DNA of 64,000 nucleotides from Ophiostoma sp. CBS 140.51 (Eukaryota; Ascomycota; Sordariomycetes; Ophiostomatales; Ophiostomataceae). The stretch lies in assembly GCA_029298735.1 (NCBI GenBank), contig JANSLP010000093.1, positions 37,147 through 101,146 on the forward strand, given 5' to 3'. Positions 36,042 through 47,254 of the stretch are shown one piece after another. The translations under genes and the position numbers were made by a program. Each line of letters starts with the position of its first letter. Position 1 is the stretch's first letter. The notes beneath the pieces are model-generated. The model searched no databases and was not told where the DNA came from. It saw only the letters and a list, made by a program, of their open reading frames with translations.

Positions 36042-38944
36042 ATGGCGGACAACGGGGTTCTGTCCCCGGCGCCGGCGCCTCTCGAGGTTGTCGAGAGCAA
36101 GCCCGAATTTGACGAGAAGATTGAAGTATGTCCCAAAAAGTCAAACAGATCCACGTCGATGATCACAAAACTAACACCGTGACAGCCCGTCATCACCGAC
36201 GAACTTCGTCCGACTGACACGCGAGTTGAAGCCGAACTCAACGTCACCGAGGATGATCTCGCCGAGGCCAAGGCTCTCGCCGGCCAGATGACTCTGGAGG
36301 AAGTCAGGGTGCTCATGACTGGCGTCTACCGGATGCACGAAAACGATCCCAATTTTCCTCACCTTGCCCTGCGCAAGATCAAGAACTTCATCAGTATGTT
36401 CCCTCCAATCATTTATTTTCATCTCATAATTCTGATCACTGCTAACCTTCAGACAACCAATATGTCTTTGACGAGCCTGAGAAGCATGCTAATCTCATCT
36501 ATGAGATGAAGGTCGAGGCTGCTCTTATCACCAACAACAGTCCCTACTCGGAGGTGCGTGCCGTCGTCAGCAACCACGACGACACTACGATACCCGTATC
36601 GACGGTCCGTGCCTGGGTTATTGGCCTCGGCTTCTCGGTGCTGTTGGCGTTTATCAACCAGCTCTTTTCCATCCGCCAGCCTGCGATTACGGTCATCAAC
36701 AACGTGGCCCAGCTGCTGTCGTACCCCATCGGAAAGCTCTGGGAGAAGACTCTGCCTGACTGGGGCATCATGCTGCCTGCTTTTATTGTCGGCCGTGAAG
36801 TGGCTGGCACGCCCCGTGCCCGTCTTTCCCTCAACCCCGGCCCGTTCAACAAGAAGGAGCACATGCTCATTACCATCATGGCCAGCGTTGCCTACAACAC
36901 ACCCTACACCGACAACATCATCTGGACCCAGTACATGCCACAGTACTTTAACCAACCGTTCGCTGGCCAGTTCAGCTACCAGATCTTGATGGCCTTGTCG
37001 ACCAACCTAATCGGCTACGGTCTGGCCGGTCTGGCTCGTCGTTTCCTGGTATACCCGGCCTACTGTGTGTGGCCGACCAGTTTGGTCACCATTGCCCTCA
37101 ACGAAGCCTTCCACTCGGAGGACACGGGCCCTGTCGTGACGCCCTGGAAGTCCATCTGGCGTGCCACGCGCATGAAGTTCTTCATCATCTCGTTCAGTCT
37201 CATGTTTGTCTGGTTCTGGTTCCCCAACTACATCTTCACGGCCCTCAGCACGTTCAGCTGGATGACGTGGATCGCGCCCAACAACATGAACCTGTCGGTC
37301 TGGACGGGTGGCAGCTTGGGCTTGGCCATCAACCCCTTCCCGACCTGGGACTGGAACGTGCTGACCTACATGTACGACCCGCTCATGGTGCCCTTCTTCT
37401 CGACCATTAACAATTTCGCGGGCGCCCTGCTCGGCACATTCATCATTGCCGCCATCTGGTACACCAATGGCTATCACAGCAGCTACCTGCCCATCAACTC
37501 CAACCGCGTCTTTGACAACCAGGGCAAGCCCTACAATATTTCGCGCATCGTCGACGAGCGCAAGATCTTTTCGCAGGAAATGTACGAGGCGTACTCGCCT
37601 GCCTACATGGCCGCCGGCAACATTACCATTTACATCTTCTTTTTTGCCATCTACCCGGCCACGCTCGTGTACATTGGCCTGAACCACCGTTACGAGTTCA
37701 TTATGGGCATGAAGAATGTGTATGCGCACGCCAAGAGCATTGTTCGCCGCATCTACTCCAAGGAGGCCCGTTCCGAGTACAAGGCCCAGCGTGAAGCGCA
37801 GGGCGGCGGCAAGAACAGCGGCAACGCGTCGAGCACGTACCAGGATGTACACAACCGCCTGATGGCTGCCTACCCCGAAGTCTCCGAGTTCTGGTACATG
37901 GCCATTCTGTTGGCCGCCATGGCTTTCGGTGTGGCTGGCATTGCCGGCTGGCAGACATACACCACGCCCGGTGTCGTCTTCTACGGTATCCTGCTGTGCA
38001 TCGTTTTTGTGATTCCCGTCGGCATCGTCACAGCCATGACCGGTATCGAGGTTACCCTCAACGTGCTGGCAGAGTTCATCGGTGGCACCTGGTCTGAAGG
38101 CAACGCCCTGGCCATGAATTACTTCAAGGCCTATGGGTACGTCACTTGTGCCTCGGCCATCCGCTTCTCTAGCGATTTGAAGCTAGCCCACTACCTCAAG
38201 ATTCCACCACGGTACACCTTTACCGCCCAGCTGCTCGCCACCATTGTTTCGAGCTTTGTCTGCACGGGTGTCCTCAACTTCCAGATGAACAAGATTCCCA
38301 ATGTCTGCACCGACGAGGCCCCCAACAAGATGACCTGCCCAGGTATCAACACGTTTTTTACGGCTGCCGTCATCTGGGGCACCATTGGCCCCAAGAAGAT
38401 TTTCGGTGCTGGCGGACAGTACACGGCCATGCTCGTCGGCTTCCCCATTGGCGCTGTGGTGCCTGTCGTGTTTTGGTACATCCAGAAGAAGCTGCGCGAC
38501 CAGGACGAGGCCCAGGACATTGACCCCGCGACGGGCCAGCTCCGCGCCTCGAGCGATGGTGCCCTCGCCGGCCGCAAGGCGACTTTGGTCCGATGGGCCC
38601 GCCAGGCGCATCCCATTGCCTTTTTGGGCGGCGCTCTCAACTTGACGCCGTACAACTTAATGTACATTTGGCCCACCGTCCCCGTCAGCTTCTTCTCGTG
38701 GATCTTTGTGCGGCAGCGGTTCCTGGCCTTCTGGTCGCGCTACAACTTTGTCCTCAGCGCCAGCTTCAGTTCGGGCGTCGCCATTGCGGGCATCGTCATC
38801 TTCTTTGCGCTGCAGTACAACGACATTGAGCTGGACTGGTGGGGCAACGATGTGGTGGCGATGGGCTGCGAGGCCAAGGCGTGCACGCTGAAGCACCTAG
38901 CGCCAGGCGAGATCTTTGGACCCGGTGTCGGGCAGTTCCATTAA
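36042..38944 (+). CDS. OPT-family oligopeptide transporter
   Basis: Proton-coupled plasma-membrane transporter for small peptides (OPT family), about 927 residues. Exons are 36042-36125, 36186-36393 and 36453-38944; the two introns (60 and 59 nt) have GTATGT donors, CTAAC-type branches and CAG acceptors. The spliced cytoplasmic N-terminus (about 210 residues) is acidic and contains INNQYVFDEPEKHANLIY. The family hallmark NPGPFNKKEHMLITIMA is present, as is the later WTGGSLGLAINPFPTWDWN. Many hydrophobic segments span the rest, and the chain ends in a short polar tail. Exon 1 begins MADNGVLSPAPAPLEVVES with a good ATG context. The length is usual for fungal OPT proteins. The exact substrate (tetra-/pentapeptide, glutathione or siderophore-like peptide) cannot be told from sequence. 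Confidence 0.94.
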
Positions 38945-39196
38945 GTGGTCGTGAGAGGAAGGAAGGGTGGTCGAGAGGTTAGTGTCGCAAGGAGGGCGTC
39001 GATTGTTTGGGGCGTGTCGTGGTGAGCTGGACTCAAATTGTGAATACATTGTTGTTGTATGTCGTTATGAGTTTGTTTGCAGTCATTCGTTCTTTCCATA
39101 ATTCCGTAATTCCATTTCATTTCAAACAAGGTGCGACCGCCCATAAGTATGCTGTGAAGACGCCCCACAACCAATCAGCAATCAGCATTTGAAACT

Positions 39197-39288
39197 GGTT
39201 CCGTGGTCTAGTTGGTTACGACGTCTGCTTCACAGCACAGCGATTGCGAGATCGCAGAAGGTCCTGGGTTCGATCCCCAGCGGAGCCA
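39197..39288 (+). tRNA. tRNA-Val (anticodon CAC) with 18-nt intron
   Basis: Acceptor stem GGUUCCG pairs with CGGAGCC (one U-G). The D arm is GGUCUAGUUGGUUACGAC, the anticodon stem UCUGC/GCAGA and the T arm CUGGGUUCGAUCCCCAG. The anticodon loop starts UUCACA; an 18-nt intron at 39235-39252 sits at the canonical position one base 3' of the anticodon, and C39253 completes the loop. This gives anticodon CAC (valine). TTCTTTTT downstream can serve as the Pol III terminator. Confidence 0.93.
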
Positions 39289-39572
39289 TTCTTTTTGCTT
39301 TTTGCTGCAATGCACATGTGCTGCATGTTGTAATTCTTTTTTAATTTGTTTGTGCTTATGTTTTTCGATGTACGTTTTTTTTGGCCTTGCAACCATTTCA
39401 AAATCCAAAGCAGATGTGTTTCCTTTTACTCCGTGTTTTCGTTGCCTTGGTCATAAAATATTGCCTCAAAATTCGAACGTTTGTTCATAAAAACAGTCAT
39501 AAATTACATTTTAGGAATATCCTATGGTACGCTTTATATTTTATTTCATTCAGAAAGATACAACCAACTGCT
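39289..39572. other. Intergenic between tRNA-Val and the dioxygenase
   Basis: A/T-rich, no gene. It probably holds the 3' untranslated region of the minus-strand dioxygenase gene. Confidence 0.4.
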
Positions 39573-40749
39573 TTACTGCGCCTTGGCGGCCAGAGCAGCC
39601 GTGCGAGTGGTGCTGTTGGGGTCGAGGTAGGGCTTCTCGCCGATGCCGACGGTGCGGTGGCCAAAGCGGTCGCCCAGGCCGTCGTAGTCGTTGGTGGCGC
39701 TGTGGAAGGCGCTGCGGTTGTCCCAGATGGCAATGTCGTTCTCATTGCGCCACTTGAAGCGGACTTGCAGGTCGTGGTTCTCCTCGATGCGCTTGTAAAA
39801 GAGCTTGAGCAGCTCGTCGCTCTCCTTGGCGCTGAGTTCGTTGATGCGGCGGGGGAAGTTGCCAATGGCAAAGATGGACTTCCAACCCGTCACGGGGTTG
39901 GTGCGGACAACAGGGTGGACCGCCTGCAGCTCACGGCCAATGTTGGCCGGGTTGCCACGGGGCTCCTCGTAAATCTTGAACTTGTCCGGGCGAGCATTGG
40001 CAGCTCTCAAAAAGCCGTCTCCCGAAAAAGTGGCCGTCAGGCCCTCAAAGAACTCCTGGTACCTGTCGCTGAAGCGGTCGTACAGCTCGTAGCCCGAGGC
40101 CCAGAGGGTATCGCCACCGGTCTTGGGCAGCTCGGTCAGGCGCAGGCTGGTGTAGTTGGCCGGGAACGGCTCAAACTGAATGTCCGAGTGCCACGAGGCG
40201 GCGCCACCGCGGCGGTCGTCACGGTCCTTGACGGCCTGTGCGTCGGCAAACTGCTTAAAGGACTTGGACGAAATCGTGCTGATCTCATTGTCCTCGACGC
40301 CAAACTCGTGGGTGCCGTTGAGCAGCGGGTGGATGTGGAGGGTCGAGTCCTTGGGCTTGTTGGTGGCCTCGCCGAGACGCTGGGCCAGTCGCTTTTGCAG
40401 GTCGTCAGTCAGGTTGTCCTGCTTCCGGAAGAAGACGACACCACGTTGGGAGACTGTCTGTCAGCGGTGCTCATGGCAGATAAATTGTGCGTAGAAGAGA
40501 AAGCTTACTGGTGATCGCCAAATCCTTAATCAGATCGTCCGAGTTCTTGGCGTTGAGAATGTCGTCGACAATGTTGACAGTCGGGTACTCGCGGCCAATC
40601 ACAGGCGTGGACTCCTCGAACTGGAACTGCTGGTCCAGCGCACCAGTGCGCTCCAGCGGCTGCGGGTACGCTGTAGTCTCGGCCGCGGGGGCCTCGACCT
40701 GGGCAGAGATGACCGGCACGGTCCGGGTTTCTGTTGCGGTAGTAGACAT
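39573..40749 (-). CDS. TauD/TfdA-family Fe(II)/2-oxoglutarate-dependent dioxygenase
   Basis: Cytosolic non-haem iron dioxygenase of about 373 residues. Fungal relatives release sulfite from taurine and other sulfonates; others act on different carboxylates, so the substrate is open. Exons on the minus strand are 40749-40509 and 40453-39573 (55-nt intron, GTAAGC donor, ACAG acceptor), and the join restores TISQRGVVFFR, the usual family start of the core. The HxD metal pair is in ASWHSDIQFEP (about H169 and D171). The distal His is in DNRSAFHSATNDYD (about H331), 160 residues later. The Arg that holds 2-oxoglutarate fits GHRTVGIGEKPYL (about R347). All catalytic ligands are intact. It is transcribed divergently from the FTR1 gene across a 1.6-kb spacer. 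Confidence 0.93.
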
Positions 40750-41700
40750 TTTGTGTGTGGATATGTGTTTGAGGATGTTCTGTCGAATATTCAGAGATTT
40801 TTCTTCAAAAGAAACTCGCTGCTGTTTACTTATAGACTTTTTTGTTGATGCGTTGATGTTGAAGGGCAACCACTTACACGCCCTCTAACAGTATGTCCAA
40901 ATTCACCATCGCGCTAAGAAATGGCAACATCACGCAAGGCTCCGGTCCTTCGCACTAAAATGATGTCAACCGGGCTAGCTTCTGACTCTCCCACAGTTGC
41001 CCACACTCTTCTTCTACGCTTTCTCCCAGAACCCCTCTGACATGACCGATTCCTCTCTCGTGCATGACACAAGTCGTCCTCTCTCTTTGCTCTTATTCGT
41101 TCGTCGACGCTTCGAACTGGCTGCAACCCTTCTGTCGTCATCGCCTCTAAAGCGACGTTCACTCGCCCAGAGGATATCAATGATAGCAAAACTCGCTCGA
41201 TGCACCGTCAAGCACGGAAAATGCACAGAAAACGTAAGCGACACGCGTGTGTCGCAATACAGCCAAACAGGCCTCCACGGCGTACGACTCGTGTCGTGCC
41301 CAGGCGGACCAGACGTCGGTGCCAGGCGGCCATTGCCAACGCCGATTGTCCGCGTTCGCTTGTGCCTGGCAGCCAACAACGCTCTCCCACGACGCCCGCG
41401 ACGCCCAGAAGTACGAGTCATGTAAGTGCCGATGAGGCCATCTGCTCCATCCCAGTGCGGTGGATCGCCCTTTTTAGGGCGGAGATGTTTTGAGTGAAGA
41501 AAACTGAACAACATCGACATATGTCGTGTATTGCCACACAAACATCGGACATCGGCGACTGAGAAAGAGGGCCGTTTCAGTCTTGACACAGTCGACTGTT
41601 TCGACAGACTCCGTAGACTCCACGGGCTGGAGATTCGCAATCCTGTCAAATGTCAGGTACGGGAGGATTCGTATGCCATGTGTGGGAATGCGAGAAGAGC

Positions 41701-41812
41701 GTAATCCATGTGCATACTGGTATTCCGGAAGTGGGAAAGGATAGCACTGTCTTCCATCGTGGAAGATCTGATAAGAGTGTAGGGAGTAATCCAGTTGCAT
41801 ACTGGTATTCTG
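41701..41812. repeat. 27-bp imperfect direct repeat (two copies, 85-bp spacing)
   Basis: The 27-bp copies at 41701-41727 and 41786-41812 share GTAATCCA and TGCATACTGGTATTC and match at 24 of 27 positions. They flank the GATA-type motif at 41766-41774. They are non-coding, about 540-650 bp upstream of FTR1. Confidence 0.75.
41766..41774 (+). promoter_or_regulatory. Candidate iron-regulatory GATA-factor site (ATCTGATAA)
   Basis: ATCTGATAA is an exact match to ATCWGATAA, the binding consensus of the SreA/SRE/Urbs1 iron-responsive GATA repressors in filamentous fungi. It lies 580 bp upstream of the FTR1 iron permease ATG. About one chance match is expected per 64 kb over both strands, so its position next to an iron-uptake gene is what makes it credible. 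Function is inferred, not shown. Confidence 0.5.
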
Positions 41813-42353
41813 CATGTGGTAGATATTCTATGGTAATTCACATCAAGGAGTGTCTTTCAGCAGGCAAGGTGGGAAGAAAGGCTGGCAATGCAATGGAGTT
41901 AACACAGAACACAATAAGCACGGATGAATCAAGTAAGAGAATAGATTTAATGAAAACGAAAGTTTGAATAAAATTGTTGCAATGACTTTTTACATTGCAA
42001 GCACGCCATAAACTGGGGGAAAGTTATTCGCAACAGTCGGGCTCCAGTCCTGCCTCATCCAAGAGATATCACAATCACGAGTCTGAGCCAACCTTAGCTA
42101 GACGTCGACTGTTGGAAATGTCTCCTTCGAATTTTTCTCGGTCTTCACATCTTTTGGCTGTTTTCTCTCCTCTCTCCTCTTCTTCCTTCTGAGGAACATC
42201 TTTTTAACTTACTGCTTTTGCATCACCAGAAAGCAGTTTCGGTCTTTCACCACAAAGACCTTTTCTCCCCCCAAAGCAGATCAACAAACACCCAGACGTT
42301 TTGAAGGAGGATTGCCACAAGCAGTCCTTCCTCTCAACCACAACACCGGCACC

Positions 42354-43460
42354 ATGGGCAAAAACGTCTTCGCCGTCCAGGTGTTCTTCATCGTCTTCCG
42401 TGAGTGCCTCGAGGCCGTCATTATTCTGTCGGTCCTGTTCTCGTTCCTGAAGCAGGTCCTCGGCGGCCCGGACCAGGACCCCGCCATATACAAAAAGATG
42501 CGCCGGCAGGTCTGGCTCGGTGCAGGATCTGGTATTTTCATCTGTCTCGTCATCGGTGGCGCCTTCATTGGCGTCTTTTACGGCCTCGGCCGCGACATTT
42601 GGGCCAACACGGAGGAGCTGTGGGAAGGCATTTTCTATCTCATTGCGACAATCATCATCACCGTCATGGGCCTGGCCCTGCTCCGCGTCAACAAGATGCG
42701 CGAGAAGTGGCGGGTCAAGATCGCCCAGGCCCTGATTACGCGCCACTCCATCAAGGAGGGCGGCGGTCAGTGGTTGCGCGAGTGGGGTCGCCGCAACGTC
42801 ATGTTCATCCTGCCGTTCGTCACCACGCTGCGTGAGGGTGTCGAGGCTGTTGTTTTCGTTGGTGGTGTCTCTCTGAGTCTGCCCGCCACGGCGTTCCCCA
42901 TCCCTGTTATCACGGGCATTCTGGCTGCCCTGATCATCGGCTACCTGCTGTACCGCGGTGGCAACTACATGACGATCCAGGTCTTCCTCATCTTCTCGAC
43001 CAGCATCCTTTACCTGATCGCCGCCGGCATGTTCTCGCGCGCCATCTGGAACCTCCAGTACTACGTCTTTGCCAAGAGGGTCGGTAGCGATGTGGCCGAG
43101 GCTGGCAACGGCCCTGGTTCCTACGACATCTCCGAGACCATCTGGCACGTCAACTGCTGCAACCCCGAGACCGAGAACGGCTGGGACGTCTTCAACGCGC
43201 TGTTGGGCTGGGAGAACACGGGCACCTACGGCTCTGTCATCTCCTACATCATGTACTGGGTCTTTATCATTGTCTCCATCGTCTTCTTGCTGTACGAGGA
43301 GCGCACCGGCTGGCTTCCGTTTGCCAAGCCCACGCTCGACTTCCTCAGCAAGGTCCCTGGCTTCAAGGGCTGGGCTCGCAAGCGGATTGCCGCCCACGAG
43401 CTGGATGCCGATGAGGTCGTCAACCAGGTCGGCGCCGAGCACCTGGTCGTTGCCAACTAA
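42354..43460 (+). CDS. FTR1: High-affinity iron permease, FTR1 type
   Basis: Plasma-membrane Fe(III) permease that works with a multicopper ferroxidase (Fet3 type) in reductive iron uptake. Single exon, 368 residues, ATG in the good context CACCATGG. The two REXXE iron-binding motifs are present: FRECLE in helix 1 and LREGVE in helix 4. Other family features are an N-terminus reaching helix 1 within about 10 residues, seven predicted helices, an external loop with NCCNPETENGWDVFNA and a short cytoplasmic tail. In many ascomycetes FTR1 sits head-to-head with its ferroxidase gene; here the divergent neighbour is instead a TauD-like dioxygenase and no ferroxidase occurs in the window. Regulation by iron through the GATA motif at 41766 is plausible. 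Confidence 0.95.
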   Translation: MGKNVFAVQVFFIVFRECLEAVIILSVLFSFLKQVLGGPDQDPAIYKKMRRQVWLGAGSGIFICLVIGGAFIGVFYGLGRDIWANTEELWEGIFYLIATIIITVMGLALLRVNKMREKWRVKIAQALITRHSIKEGGGQWLREWGRRNVMFILPFVTTLREGVEAVVFVGGVSLSLPATAFPIPVITGILAALIIGYLLYRGGNYMTIQVFLIFSTSILYLIAAGMFSRAIWNLQYYVFAKRVGSDVAEAGNGPGSYDISETIWHVNCCNPETENGWDVFNALLGWENTGTYGSVISYIMYWVFIIVSIVFLLYEERTGWLPFAKPTLDFLSKVPGFKGWARKRIAAHELDADEVVNQVGAEHLVVAN

Positions 43461-44198
43461 GCGAAGTCTTCTGATTTTTTTGAGATAACGACTCAAGGAG
43501 TCCAACTTTCAAAATGACCCTTTGCGACACATTTTGCGAGTTCATTCAGAATCAAAGGGGCCTCTTGAGGTCTCCTTAGTTTGACCGAGAACCTGCCTTG
43601 ATTCCAACCCTGAAAACTCTTGCTACTGTTTCTTCTTGGTCACTGCTCACTTGACAATCGAATGAGACAGAGAAAACCTCTCAAACTCGCCCACGTGCTG
43701 CACAAAATTTTCCCTCTTCCACTCTCACTCTCTCACTCTCTCATGGCCCATCATCTCGACAGGCCAGGTCCTCCTTCAAGGGGACCTCTCTGAATTCACA
43801 TATATCCTGTCTCTTTATTTTATTGTTTCCCAACCCATATATACATGGGCACTCTTTTCATCGTTTTGTTGTATCGAAGCCGGTGGAGGTGGAAAGAAAA
43901 AAGAAAAGTTAATACCACTTTGTTGTTGCGCTTTTTGTTTGCTTTTGTTCCAAGATAATCACGAATATTCACTTTGTAGTTTTTCTTCTCGAGTCAGCTT
44001 AGGATAGTGCAATTGGAACACCATTTTGAACATAACTGTCCCGTCGTTGAGTGTGATCAAGAGCATCTTGCTGCCCATAATTCCTGCCTGAAATAATCTG
44101 TGTTGTATTTATGCTATGCTTGGATCGTGACTTCCCTAAATATAAGGTGTGCTCTGTTCCTTCCCTCTTTTCTGCTACCCTTGCCCTTCGCTCCTTCC
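43461..44198. other. Intergenic between two convergent genes
   Basis: No gene supported. It should contain the 3' ends of both FTR1 and the minus-strand AAA gene. A CTCTCACTCTCTCACTCTCTCA micro-repeat lies near 43720-43742. Confidence 0.4.
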
Positions 44199-47100
44199 CT
44201 ACGCGCCTTCCAATCCAAACTGGGCAGTCCACTCGGCACATCTCGTGATCTCGTTGGCTCCCACCGATGGCTTCACCTTGTCCACGGCAGCAAAGAAGTC
44301 CTCAACTGTCAACGGTGGTGCCTTCGCCTTACCTTGCGGCACATTCTTCCACGTCATCGGCTGCGCGCCCGCCTCGTTGCCCTCACACGGCACCCACCAG
44401 CCCGTCGCATCACGCTTAAAGTACTTTGCACCCCGAACGCGCTTGACTGGAAGCATCAAAGCATCTTGGACTGCATTGGCGACATCACTTCCCGAGAAGC
44501 CGTCCGTGCGGCGCGAGAGCTCGGTACCGACAGCTACCTCACGTGGCCCACCGGCCTCGCCAACGACGCCTGTCCACTCTTCGCCGCCATGGACACGGAA
44601 CAGCTCGACACGAGCCTCGGCGTCAGGCAGCGGAATATGGATGCGTTTTGAGAAACGACGACGAATGGCCGGGTCGAGCGACCATGGCAAGTTGGTGGCG
44701 GCTAACAAGACAACACCGTCATTGTTGCCGTGCCCGACACCGTCCAACTGAACCAGGAACTCGGTCTTGAGGCGAGCTGTCGTGGCGTCATCACCGCTTC
44801 CACCACCTCCTCCTCCACCGCTCTCGCGGTTGTTGCACAGCGCATCAATCTCGTCGATAAAGATGACGGACGGCTTCTTTTCGCGGGCGAGCTCGAAGAG
44901 CTGACGGACCAGGCTTTCACTCTCGCCGAACCACTTTGAGGTCAAGTCTGTTGCGCTGATGCTGAACAGAGTGTACTCGACCTCGGTGGCCACGGCCTTT
45001 GCGAGGTACGACTTGCCCGTACCTGGTGGGCCGTACAGCAAAATGGCGCGCCGTGGCTTGCGTTTTCCCTGGAACATGTGTGGGAACCGCAGCGGGAACA
45101 CGACGGCTTCTTGCAGCTCGTCCTTAGCAGGCGCCAGACCGGCGACATCTTCCCATTTCACATTGGGACTCTCGGTGACAATCGAGCTCATCAACGACTC
45201 GCGCAGCTGCTTGGCCATGCCGCTCTTGGACTCCTTGTTGGCATCGTCGTCGCCACCTCCTCCACTTCCATAATTCATGGTGCCAAACTGGTTCATCCGG
45301 GCCGCGTTCATGCTCGCCGACATGGCCGCCTGTGAATTGATTTGCATGGCCTCCAGGGCATCCTGCAGTCGTTGTTGTGCCGACTGCTGGGCCGCTTCCG
45401 ACTGGGCGGCATACTCGGCTTGGGCAATGGCCAGCTGCTGTTCCTCCAGTGCCTTTTGTTGGGCCTGGGCTGCCTGTATGCTTTGTGTATAGACTGAGCC
45501 AATCTGCGAGCCCGTGTCGACAAACAGCTTGAAAATGTCCTTGACGGCACCGCGGAGGGACGGCTGGGCGCCGGGCGCCTCGCGTGGCATGTCTCGGGAT
45601 GTCTCTTCAGAGTCATTTGAGGCCGAGTCTTCCTTCTTTCCCCCAACAGCCGCCACAAATTCAGCCGCCTCGAGTCGTGCCTTGAGTCCATACTGGTCAT
45701 TGATGCCCCGCAAGTACTGCTGGATCGCCACGAGGTAGATTGCTTGCAAGAACTCTTCACGGTCCAACAGCCCGTTGTGGTCCAGGTCCGACTTCTCCCA
45801 GATCATGTCAATGTCCTCGCTGCTGAGATTGGACGCTGTAAACAGTTGCAGCGCGTGGGCCGTCGTCACATACTTGGGTTCCTCGATGACGCCCATCGTG
45901 CAAATCTCCCACAACTGCTCGGCGACGCTGCGGATATCCGCAGGCATGGCCAAGGTGTTGACAAAGGCGTCGATGCGTTCCTCGTCTTCAGACTTGGGCG
46001 GCTCCTTCTTCTCTTCCTCTTGTTCTTCCTCGGGGCGCAGAATTGACGGAAGGTGTTGGTCTTGTTCTTCAGGGCGCAAGAAGGAGGGAAGAGGAGACAC
46101 TGGTGTTTCCACCCGGGGTGTCTCTGCAGTTGGGATGTAGGGAGTCGGGGTTGCGTTCGATCTAGGCGGTGGTGACACGCCGGGGATATATGGAGTAGGG
46201 GCTGGAGTCGGCGGTGAACGCGTCTGGTCCTGTACCATCGCCGGTCGAGGCGGTAGGCCTGGAGCGGCCCCAGGCGGGGCACCGGGTGAAAGGGCACCGG
46301 GTGTTCTACCGGGAGGCGCTCCCGGAGGAGCCCCTAGAGGAGCCCCTGGTGGTGCCGATGCCGGTGGTGTCGGTGGTGGTGGTGGAAGCTGAGTTGCCGG
46401 AGGAGCAGCAACCGACATCAGGTGCTCTGGTGGCCGCTGGTTGACCACTACATACTGCATAGCTTCACCGCCCAGGCCATGCTGCCGCAGACTATATGGA
46501 TACGCCTTGGCCGTGTTACCCAGGAATGAGGCAAACTCCAAAAAGTACAGGTTGCCGTCCCATGGGCACAGCGTCGTCCGCTTGCCCAACTGAAAACCAG
46601 CAGACAGCATGTCCACACCGACCGTCAGTGCACGCAGCTCCGTTACCAGGCTGTTGGGCAGACCCTGCCAACGGAGAGCCCCACCGCGTGCCTTAATCAG
46701 GACACTGTCGGACGGTCCCCAAAAGACGTATTCGAGCTGTGTCGGCTGCAGCGTGTTGCGCATCGGACCGGCAAAGTGGACAAAGTCGGAGGCGAGGCCG
46801 ACAAATGCATCGGGGAAGCGACCCGACGTCTCGGGCGACAACACCACCTCACCGGTGTCAAAGGTAACGACGTAGGCGCCATAAGGCGAAAAGCTGACAT
46901 GGTCGACGTTCGCATAAGGTTGAGTCTGGCGGGCCGTGTAGATGGACTGGAGGAAATCGGATCGGTTGGAGAGGACTGGCAAACGCCACGACGGTTAGCA
47001 TTGCAGGTGGTGACAATCTTCCGTCTCTTGCAGCTTCACTTACTGTTTCCATCTTTCAGCATCAAGCAGTATGATCCGTCCACACCCGTCGACATCCAGT

Positions 47101-47254
47101 CGATGCGCGTGCCGCCGAGTGACTTGTCCTGAGATTGCTCAGCGAGTGAGTCCCAGACGGTCTGGATCACTGTTGGCAGCTGCCGGCTCGCTGCGAAGTG
47201 GTCGTTGCCCGTAGCCCACGACGAGGCCGACGGGCCGAAATAGAAAAATACCAT
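44199..47254 (-). CDS. EH/EF-hand plus Vps4-type AAA ATPase fusion protein
   Basis: About 995 residues from exons 47254-47044 and 46975-44199 (68-nt intron, GTAAGT donor, GCCAG acceptor). Residues 1-250 hold beta-rich repeats such as GVDGSYCLMLKDGN, YGAYVVTFDTGEV and DSVLIKARGGALRWQGLP. About 258-370 is Pro/Ala/Gly-rich. An EH-like EF-hand module lies at about 418-493; its loop DLDHNGLLDREEF keeps calcium-type acidic positions. A Gln/Ala coiled coil follows at about 563-618. The C-terminus is a meiotic-clade AAA domain very like Vps4: Walker A GPPGTGKS (about 719-726), Walker B VIFIDEIDAL (about 774-783), sensor LLAATNLPW, arginine fingers RRRFSKR and a Vps4-like C-terminal region. No MIT domain was seen. 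ATP-driven remodelling of a membrane- or endocytosis-linked complex is a reasonable inference; partners are unknown. Confidence 0.87.

Larger units (their letters stand above)
40750..42353. promoter_or_regulatory. Divergent promoter region between the dioxygenase and FTR1
   Basis: 1.6 kb with no supported gene. It contains an exact GATA iron-repressor-type motif at 41766-41774, lying between two copies of a 27-bp imperfect direct repeat (41701-41727 and 41786-41812). The last 150 bases before the FTR1 ATG are pyrimidine-rich. Confidence 0.5.

Noticed and set aside
37007..37852. 281-codon frame antisense to the OPT transporter
   Set aside because: It is a shadow of a strongly biased coding strand. 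The OPT frame carries the family signatures and the antisense frame none.
41014..41649. 211-codon minus-strand frame in the FTR1/dioxygenase spacer
   Set aside because: Arg/Ser-rich without motifs, overlapped by plus-strand frames of similar length. Composition does not match the real genes.
42204..43505. 433-codon frame antisense to FTR1
   Set aside because: Long antisense frame caused by third-position GC bias. Its Asp/Glu/Val-rich translation has no domain features.
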